Below, in pieces: positions 58,307-64,000 of a DNA stretch of 64,000 nt. The notes beneath the pieces were generated by a model. The model was given only the letters and a program-made list of their open reading frames with translations. It did no database searches and was not told the DNA's origin. Source of the stretch: Streptomyces mesophilus (GTDB lineage Bacteria > Actinomycetota > Actinomycetes > Streptomycetales > Streptomycetaceae). A program made the translations under genes and the position numbers. Within the stretch, counting starts at the first letter, position 1; each line of letters opens with the position of its first letter. Location of the stretch: assembly GCF_011044995.1 (NCBI RefSeq), contig NZ_JAAKZW010000014.1, positions 1 through 64,000 on the forward strand, in the 5' to 3' direction.

Positions 58307-59431
58307 TCACTGGGGGAACCGTTCCGGGCGGAAGTCCGCAAGCATCTCGTCCCGCTTCCCGCTGAGGATCTCCGTAGCAAGCAGCCGGCCGATGACCGGC
58401 CCGAGTGTGATGCCGCTGTGGGAGACAGCCTCGTAGTAGCCCGGCACAGAAGGCACCGCACCCACCGAGGGGAATCCGTCGGCTGGGATCGGCCGGTAAG
58501 CGATCCGTGTCTGCGCGACGCGGGCGTTTCCGAGTTCAGGAACGACGTGCTTCGCCGCTTCGTGGAGCTGCCGTGCGAGTTCCACTGGATCTTCACCCGT
58601 GTCGATGACTGCGTCGATCTCGCGGCTGTGGAGGACCACCGACGCATCTCCGTCAGGACGGATCTCGATGTGGGGCGCGTGCATGGCCCGGTGAACCGGG
58701 ACCTGAGCACAGCCGAGCCGGGTGACGACGCCGGGTTCCCGGCGCATCGGCAAGTGCCGAGCGATGAGCCCGGCGACCTGGGAAGCGCTGGGTCCTGCCG
58801 CGTTCACGACGACGTCGACGTCGAGACAGCTCCCATCCGACAGGGTCACTGTCCGGACGCTCCCATCGGGGCCGATACCGATGTTGCGGGCCGCGGTGCC
58901 AAACCGATGTTCAGCGCCGGACTCAACAGCTCGGCCGACCAGGCGGCCGACGAGATGCCGTCCGTGCACCCATGCTTCGTCGGGGTAGAACAGGACCGGA
59001 GTCTTGGCCGGCACCCTGAGAGCAGGTTCGAGGCGCCGGCGCACCTCTGCACCCGTGCACACCTCGACCCTGTAGTCCCAGCCGGCCAGCAGCTCGGCTG
59101 TTTCCAGGAGCTTCGCCTCCGCTGCGGTGTCGCCGGCCCAGCGCAGGTGGCCGCTGGGATGCCACCATGAGTCCGGCCCGATGGTCTCTGCAAGCTCGCG
59201 GTACGCCGCCATACCTGCCACGTTCAGGTCGAAGTAGGACCTGCGCCCGGTCTTGTTGCTGGCGTTGACCCACGAGAAGGACCAGTTGGTGACCCCTTCC
59301 CCTGGCCGGCCCGCGTCGATGAAGACCACCTCGGCCCCCTGCCGCGACAGGTTGCACCCCACGCTGGCTCCGAGAATGCCCACTCCGATGACAGCAACAC
59401 GTTCAGACCGCCCCACATGTCCGCCGCTCAC
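58307..59431 (-). CDS. FAD-dependent amine/amino-acid oxidase-like protein (DAO family)
   Basis: Predicted 374-residue flavoprotein. RVAVIGVGILGASVGCNLSR is the FAD loop, with VVVNAAGPSASQVAGL in the middle and the ending YEAVSHSGITLGPVIGRLLA, the glycine-oxidase/sarcosine-oxidase pattern. The GTG at 59431 has GGAAGG; a longer in-frame extension is Arg/Gly-rich. It probably oxidises an amino or imino acid with oxygen. No operon partner is adjacent, and a VOC gene lies divergently about 200 bases away. Confidence 0.88.
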   Translation of the reverse strand: MSGGHVGRSERVAVIGVGILGASVGCNLSRQGAEVVFIDAGRPGEGVTNWSFSWVNASNKTGRRSYFDLNVAGMAAYRELAETIGPDSWWHPSGHLRWAGDTAAEAKLLETAELLAGWDYRVEVCTGAEVRRRLEPALRVPAKTPVLFYPDEAWVHGRHLVGRLVGRAVESGAEHRFGTAARNIGIGPDGSVRTVTLSDGSCLDVDVVVNAAGPSASQVAGLIARHLPMRREPGVVTRLGCAQVPVHRAMHAPHIEIRPDGDASVVLHSREIDAVIDTGEDPVELARQLHEAAKHVVPELGNARVAQTRIAYRPIPADGFPSVGAVPSVPGYYEAVSHSGITLGPVIGRLLATEILSGKRDEMLADFRPERFPQ

Positions 59432-59637
59432 AAGCCGCCTTCCAGGGTCGTGGGCCAACTCGCCAACTCCCGCTTCCAGCATGCCATCGCCCCGTTCGGC
59501 GACAAGCGTCAATGTCGGCTCGGTCCCACAGACGCAACCCCAGCCGAGCAGTTTCACGTTGGAGCGGCATCGGCGATCACGGCGCGGCGACACGCTGCGG
59601 ACTCCGCCTCTTCACCGCGACGCGAGAGAATCAGGTC

Positions 59638-60027
59638 ATGTCGCACTCACCGCTGCGGATCAATGCCCTCATCGTCGACGCCGCGGACCCCGAGCGGCTC
59701 GCCGCGTTCTGGTCCGAGCTGCTCGGCAGGCCCATCGCGGGCCGCACGGGACCTTACGTATGGCTGCAACGCGAGAACGGTCTCGGTCTGGGCTTCCAGC
59801 AAGTCGGCGAGGCCAAGTCGGGCAAGAACCGCATGCACTTCGACATCAGCTCACCGAACCCGCCCGACGAGCAGCACCGTGTCGAGTCACTCGGCGGGCG
59901 CCGGCTGGAGGAGTACGCCGAGGGCGGGTTCCTGGTGATGGCCGACCCGGAGGGGAACGAGTTCTGCATCATCCCCGACGGACCGTTCTCACTCGACGAC
60001 GAGGGCCACGCGGACTACCTCGACTGA
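59638..60027 (+). CDS. VOC (glyoxalase-like) protein, second copy
   Basis: Predicted 129-residue protein opening SPLRINALIVDAADPERLAA and ending FLVMADPEGNEFCIIPDGP, the same fold signature as the protein at 24156. HFDIS provides a His typical of the metal site. Upstream AGAGAATCAGGTC is a weak ribosome-binding site. Three 23-bp tandem repeats follow the stop. Function not assignable. Confidence 0.85.
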   Translation: MSHSPLRINALIVDAADPERLAAFWSELLGRPIAGRTGPYVWLQRENGLGLGFQQVGEAKSGKNRMHFDISSPNPPDEQHRVESLGGRRLEEYAEGGFLVMADPEGNEFCIIPDGPFSLDDEGHADYLD

Positions 60028-60044
60028 GCGGACCACCACGACCG

Positions 60045-60113
60045 GCCTGCGTCCTCTCCACCTCGCAGCCTGCGTCCTCTCCACCTCGCAGCCTGCGTCC
60101 TCTCCACCTCGCA
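60045..60113 (+). repeat. Three perfect 23-bp tandem repeats
   Basis: GCCTGCGTCCTCTCCACCTCGCA-type units occupy 60045-60067, 60068-60090 and 60091-60113, without differences. They lie between the VOC and PhzF-type genes; copy number may vary between strains. Confidence 0.9.
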
Positions 60114-60218
60114 GCGATGCCAGGACGCGGCTTCAGGGATCCCCAAGGCCCCAGCACCAGGCCACCAGCCGCCGATTGGCCTTGGCCCGACGCTCGACGC
60201 GCGCCCCACCGTCGCCCT

Positions 60219-61028
60219 ATGCGCATTCAGATCGTCGACGCCTTCACCGACCGTCCCTTCGCCGGCAACCCCGCGGGCGTCCTGCTCCTCGACTCCTTCC
60301 CCGAGGACAGCTGGCTGCAGAACGTCGCGCTCGAGGTCAACCACGCGGAGACCGCATTCGCCCACCAGCTGCCCGAAGGCGGCGCGGCCGACTGGGCGCT
60401 GCGCTGGTTCACTCCGGCCGCCGAGGTCCGGATGTGCGGCCATGCCACGCTCGCCGCCGCCCACGTGCTGCACAGCACCGGGCGCGCCCACGGCACCATC
60501 CGCTTCTCGACCCTGAGCGGCGTCCTCACCGCCACGGCACACCCCGACGGCGCCCTCACGCTCGACTTCCCGACCGCCCCGCTCACCGCGGTCGACATCC
60601 CCGACGGTGTCGAGGAGGCGCTCGGCGCCAAAGCCCTCTCCACGTACGACACCGGCGAGAACACCGGCGACCTCCTTGTGGAGCTCGCCGACGAGCAGAC
60701 GGTCCGGGGACTGCGCCCCGATATCCGGGCGCTCGCCCGCTACTCGGAGCGCGGCATCATCGCCACCGCCGCGGCCCAAGACCCCACCCGGGGCTACGAC
60801 TTCGTCTCGCGCGGCTTCTTCCCGAACGTGGGCATCGACGAGGATCCGGTGACCGGCAGCGCCCACACCGCCCTCGCCCCGTTCTGGTGCGCGCGTCTGG
60901 GCCGCACCGAACTCACCGGCCTGCAGGCCTCACACCGCTCCGGCCAGGTGCGCGTGACGCTCCAGGGCGAACGCACCCTTCTGACCGGCCGCGCCGTCAC
61001 CGTCATCGAGGGCGAGCTGCACGCCTGA
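60219..61028 (+). CDS. PhzF-family isomerase/epimerase
   Basis: Predicted 269-residue protein of the diaminopimelate-epimerase-like fold. IQIVDAFTDRPFAGNPAGV and NHAETAF (Glu44, the catalytic Glu of PhzF) and GIDEDPVTGSAHTALAPFW are the two signature stretches. PhzF members isomerise dihydro-hydroxyanthranilate in phenazine synthesis, but no other phenazine genes lie here, so another small-molecule isomerase is likelier. It has no clear operon partner. Confidence 0.9.
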   Translation: MRIQIVDAFTDRPFAGNPAGVLLLDSFPEDSWLQNVALEVNHAETAFAHQLPEGGAADWALRWFTPAAEVRMCGHATLAAAHVLHSTGRAHGTIRFSTLSGVLTATAHPDGALTLDFPTAPLTAVDIPDGVEEALGAKALSTYDTGENTGDLLVELADEQTVRGLRPDIRALARYSERGIIATAAAQDPTRGYDFVSRGFFPNVGIDEDPVTGSAHTALAPFWCARLGRTELTGLQASHRSGQVRVTLQGERTLLTGRAVTVIEGELHA

Positions 61029-61067
61029 GGCGGCATACGATCCGCGGAGATCTGCACGCCTGAGGCG
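61017..61067 (+). repeat. 16-bp direct repeat after the PhzF gene
   Basis: CTGCACGCCTGAGGCG at 61017-61032 contains the PhzF stop; an identical copy lies at 61052-61067. Probably a short duplication with no clear role. Confidence 0.75.
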
Positions 61068-61131
61068 ACACCCGCTCCACGGCGAGGCCGCCCGCCCGAC
61101 CCGCCGCCACCGCGCCCGGCTGCCCTCCGCA

Positions 61132-61932
61132 TCATCCGGTGGGCAGCCAGCCCACCTTCCCGGCCAGCAGCGCATACCCCACGAACGCTCCGACATCGAG
61201 CAGCGTATGGGCCACGACCAGCGGACCCACCCGCCCCCACCGCCGGTAGAGCAGGACGAAGACGACGCCCATCACCATGTTGCCGATGAACCCGCCGATG
61301 CCCTGATACAGGTGGTACGAGCCGCGCAGCACCGAACTCGCCGCGAGCGACCCCATCGGCGAGAACCCCAACTGGTCGAGTCTGCGCAGCAGATACCCGA
61401 CCACGATCACTTCCTCGAGAATCGAGTTCTGCGCCGCCGACAGGATCAGCACGGGGAACTTCCACCACACGTCCGGCAACGCCTCCGGAACCACCGTGAG
61501 GTTGAAGCCCAGCGCCCGCGCGAGGAGATAGAAGGCGATACCGGTCGAACCGATCCCCGCCGCGATCACCGCACCGCGGGACAGATCGAAGCCGGGCCGC
61601 CTGAGGTCGAAGCCGATCGAGCGGACTCCGGCCCCTTCCCGTACCAGCAGATGAATGACCAGCGCGACCGGCACCAGAGCCGTACAGATGCCGAAAAGCT
61701 GCCAGGCGAGATCAAGCCAGGGACGCCCGGGCGCCGCCGACGCGTTGAGCGTGGCCGCCTGGTCCTTGAGACCACCCGGCTTGGTCACCGACCCGATGAA
61801 ACTGATCAGCGCGGAGACTCCGCTGGCACCGAGCGACAGCGCGAGGACAAGAAGCGTCTCGTCCCGGAGAATTCTCCGCGAAATCCGCTCATGGGGAAAA
61901 GATCCGGCCACCAGCCCTGCCTCCACGTGCAC
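61132..61932 (-). CDS. CPBP-family intramembrane metalloprotease (Abi-type)
   Basis: Predicted 266-residue membrane protein with about seven or eight spans. Motif 1 is SILEEVIVVGYLLRRL (Glu pair), then LRGSYHLYQG (His) and VAHTLLDVGAF (His), the CPBP/Rce1-like active site. The usual Arg of EExxxR is displaced. I chose GTG at 61932, preceded by AAGGCAGGT. CPBP proteins process or protect peptides, including bacteriocin immunity in other bacteria. It is divergent from the VWA fusion gene. Confidence 0.85.
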   Translation of the reverse strand: MHVEAGLVAGSFPHERISRRILRDETLLVLALSLGASGVSALISFIGSVTKPGGLKDQAATLNASAAPGRPWLDLAWQLFGICTALVPVALVIHLLVREGAGVRSIGFDLRRPGFDLSRGAVIAAGIGSTGIAFYLLARALGFNLTVVPEALPDVWWKFPVLILSAAQNSILEEVIVVGYLLRRLDQLGFSPMGSLAASSVLRGSYHLYQGIGGFIGNMVMGVVFVLLYRRWGRVGPLVVAHTLLDVGAFVGYALLAGKVGWLPTG

Positions 61933-62108
61933 ACCTGCCTTAGTTGACCAATCACGCCCCGCACACATGCTCGCCCCACTAGGGTCTCGAATGCAGGTAC
62001 GAAGACCGTGCGCGACAGGCCAGGGGGACGGTACGCCACGCACCTGTGTCGACCGTATGTACCCCCGCGCGTCGTGCATCCAGACGTACGAAGAGGGGCA
62101 CCAGCGTC

Positions 62109-63899
62109 ATGGGACGTCACAACATGCCGGACCGCAGATCGAGGACGACTGCGGCGGATCCGCAGCGCCCGGGCCCGCGCCGCCGCATGGTCGTCATCGC
62201 GACGGTCCTGGTCCTGGGTGTCGCAGGTTCGGCCGCCTATGCGGTGGGCGGCGACTGGCTGCCTTTCGCGAACAGGTGCGCGGACGACGCCGTACGCATC
62301 GATGTGGTCGCCTCCCCCGACATGGCCCCGGCCCTGCGCGACACCGCCGCCTACGCACGCGACAAGGACATCACCTCCGACGGCCGCTGCATGGACGTCC
62401 GGGTCACCGCGCGCGACTCCTCCAAGTTCGCCGACTCTCTGCGTACGGAAGGAAAGCCCGGTTCGTACGAGGTGTGGGTGCCGGACTCGGACATGTGGGT
62501 GGAGCGGGTGCAACTGCAGGGCGACGAGAGCCTGTTGACGCCCACCGGCAATATCGCCTCGACCCCCGTGACCATGGGCATGGTGCCGGCCGCCGCCAAG
62601 AAGCTGGGCTGGCCGAAGAAGACGTACTCCTGGGCCGAGTTGGCAGGCGCCGCAACCCAGGGCGACCAGCTGCGGCTCGGCGCCGCGGATCCGGCGCGCA
62701 GCGCATCGGGCCTGCTCGCGCTGGCCAAGATGAGCGCGTCGGCGGAGCAGGCGGGCGGCGCGGAGGCGGAGGCCCAGATCGCGGCCACGGCGAAGATCCT
62801 GGCGCAGCGCACCTCGGACAGCGACGCCCAGGCCCTCGACACCCTGGCCCGCGACAACTCCGGTACGGAGCAGGGCAATCCGCGCCGCAACCAGGCCCTG
62901 ATCGTCTCCGAGCAGGCGGCCTTCAAGCACAATGCCTCGGCCCAGGACGCGGGCAAGCTGGAGCTCTTCTACCCGAAGGACGGCGCGCCCGAGCTCGACT
63001 ACCCGTACGCACTGCTCGACGAGCCGGGACAGACCACCGACGAGAGCCGGGCCGCCCTGCGTTTCATGACGCTGCTCGGCGAGCAGGAGGGCGAGCGCAT
63101 CCTCGCCTCGCACGGCTTCCGTACCGACCGCGGAGCGCCGTCGGACGGCCTGGTCGAGGGGGCCGGCGGCAGCGCGACCCAGCCGGTGGCCAACGCATCG
63201 AGCGAAGAGCTCAGCAGCAAGCAGCTCCAGGAGACCCTGGGCGTCTGGACGATCACCGTGCAGAGCGCGCGGATCTCCGTCGTCGTCGACGTCTCCGGCT
63301 CGATGGCCGAGCTGGTGCCGGGCCGGGGCGCACCGCGTATGGATGTCACCAAGGCCGCGCTGACCGCCGCGCTGACCCAGTTCACCAACGAGGACCACTT
63401 CGGCCTCTGGGAGTTCTCCACCCTCCTGGACGGCAAGCGCGACTACCGCGAACTGGTGCCCACGGACCGCCTCGGCAAGCAGACGGGCAAGGGCGGCACC
63501 ACACAGCGCGAGCGTCTGACGGCGGCGTTCGGCAAGCTGCAGCCGGTGCCCAATGGTGCGACCGGTCTGTACGACACGACGCTCGCCGCGTTCAAGCAGG
63601 CCCAGAAGACCCATGTGCCCGACATGTTCAACGCCGTGGTGATTGTGACCGACGGCGAGAACCAGGACCCGAACTCGATCACCCGCAGTGCCCTGATCTC
63701 CCAGCTGGAGACCTTGTCCGACGCGGACCGTCCGGTGCCGCTGATCGCGGTCGCGGTCGGACCGGGCGGCGACCAGGACGAACTCGACCAGGTGGCCAAG
63801 GCGACCGGCGGCTCGGGCCACCAGGTCGACGATCCGGCGCAGGTGCCGGAAGTGATCCTCAAGGCCATCACGGCGGCGGCCCAGGCGAGCGCGGGCTGA
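62109..63899 (+). CDS. Membrane-anchored substrate-binding/VWA-domain fusion protein
   Basis: Predicted 596-residue exported protein. After an Arg-rich leader a single span (MVVIATVLVLGVAGSAAYAV) anchors it outside. Residues about 60-340 resemble a solute-binding protein (VRIDVVASPDMAPALRDTA and WVPDSDMWVE). Residues 385-590 form a von Willebrand A domain with the MIDAS motif DVSGSMAEL (Asp394) and VIVTDGENQDP. VWA domains coordinate a metal and bind proteins. It may sense a ligand and relay it to a surface complex. A terminator follows. Confidence 0.85.
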   Translation: MGRHNMPDRRSRTTAADPQRPGPRRRMVVIATVLVLGVAGSAAYAVGGDWLPFANRCADDAVRIDVVASPDMAPALRDTAAYARDKDITSDGRCMDVRVTARDSSKFADSLRTEGKPGSYEVWVPDSDMWVERVQLQGDESLLTPTGNIASTPVTMGMVPAAAKKLGWPKKTYSWAELAGAATQGDQLRLGAADPARSASGLLALAKMSASAEQAGGAEAEAQIAATAKILAQRTSDSDAQALDTLARDNSGTEQGNPRRNQALIVSEQAAFKHNASAQDAGKLELFYPKDGAPELDYPYALLDEPGQTTDESRAALRFMTLLGEQEGERILASHGFRTDRGAPSDGLVEGAGGSATQPVANASSEELSSKQLQETLGVWTITVQSARISVVVDVSGSMAELVPGRGAPRMDVTKAALTAALTQFTNEDHFGLWEFSTLLDGKRDYRELVPTDRLGKQTGKGGTTQRERLTAAFGKLQPVPNGATGLYDTTLAAFKQAQKTHVPDMFNAVVIVTDGENQDPNSITRSALISQLETLSDADRPVPLIAVAVGPGGDQDELDQVAKATGGSGHQVDDPAQVPEVILKAITAAAQASAG

Positions 63900-63905
63900 G
63901 CCGAG

Positions 63906-63933
63906 GGCGGGCCGGGTCCGCCCCCGGCCCGCC
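63906..63933 (+). terminator. Terminator of the VWA fusion gene
   Basis: GGCGGGCCGGG (63906-63916) pairs with CCCGGCCCGCC (63923-63933) over 11 bp with a 6-base loop, 7 bases after the stop. Nothing is seen in the remaining bases to the window end except a direct repeat of GGAGCCACC. Confidence 0.75.
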
Positions 63934-64000
63934 GCGCTCCCCGGCCCACTGGGCTCGTCCGGGAGCCACCGCAGGGCTCACCCAGGAGCCACCACAGGGA

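Noticed and set aside
60219-61028. Phenazine biosynthesis cluster
   Set aside because: Only a PhzF-type gene is present; PhzA/B, C, D, E and G are absent, so it is not a phenazine cluster.

Overview
The window looks like chromosomal DNA of a Streptomyces or very close relative. G+C is very high, many starts are GTG, several promoters sit almost on the start codon, twin-arginine secreted proteins and lipoproteins are common, and the gene set (third EF-Tu gene, uppP, lnt, ung, MocR/PLP-oxidase pair, many small TetR/MarR/PadR/LysR regulators) is typical of that genus. From memory, a second-type EF-Tu gene in this sort of neighbourhood resembles the tuf3 region of S. coelicolor; this was not checked. 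I found no tRNA, rRNA, CRISPR array, insertion sequence or prophage.

Region 1 (1-9.2 kb) is a secreted polysaccharide-degrading module. A minus-strand run encodes a DUF1996 secreted protein, a secreted glycosidase with a C-terminal discoidin-type domain, a cytoplasmic GH3 beta-glucosidase-like enzyme and a LacI regulator. Divergent from it is a Tat-exported beta-helix protein resembling GH55 exo-beta-1,3-glucanases. The same palindrome, centred on GAGAGCGCTCTC, occurs at both divergent promoters and before the lacI-type gene, so the genes look like one LacI regulon with autoregulation.

Region 2 (9.2-22.5 kb) looks like uptake and catabolism of a sugar or amino sugar: an exported ricin-domain protein, a large TIM-barrel-like protein of unknown family, a ROK regulator, a class II aldolase and SIS-domain isomerase/deaminase pair, a divergent DeoR regulator with a TGTTTCAAACA operator, and a four-gene operon of two ABC permeases, a Tat lipoprotein binding protein and a Gfo/Idh/MocA oxidoreductase. 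No ATPase is encoded here.

Region 3 (22.5-28.3 kb) holds the divergent EF-Tu gene with a strong terminator, a VOC protein, an AlkD-like DNA repair protein, a TVP38-type membrane protein and UppP, then about 1 kb of small or decayed genes. Region 4 (28.3-42.6 kb) is a set of small metabolic and regulatory units: APH-like kinase, aldo/keto reductase, MarR/SDR with twin operators, Lnt, an oxidoreductase, a TetR/FAD-monooxygenase divergon with twin operators, Ung, an oligopeptide-binding lipoprotein and two FabG-like reductases. Region 5 (42.7-50.7 kb) has a HipA-like kinase/DUF3037 pair, an HAD hydrolase with an acidic tail, an exported Rieske lipoprotein, an isochorismatase-like protein without the usual cysteine, a LysR/EamA divergon and a SUKH-type protein. 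Region 6 (50.7-64 kb) has a MocR/PLP-oxidase divergon, two EamA transporters separated by a 13-codon leader ORF with a PPP motif and hairpins, a Clp_N protein, a PadR regulator with a His/Gly-rich N-terminus, a quinone-reductase pseudogene, an amine-oxidase-like flavoprotein, a PhzF-like isomerase, a CPBP protease and a membrane-anchored binding-protein/VWA fusion.

The best candidates for something undescribed are the proline-rich leader between the transporters, the cysteine-free EF-Tu, the HipA/DUF3037 pair and the unknown hydrolase-like protein at 11-13 kb. All starts and operators are read by eye and all families are assigned from remembered motifs.
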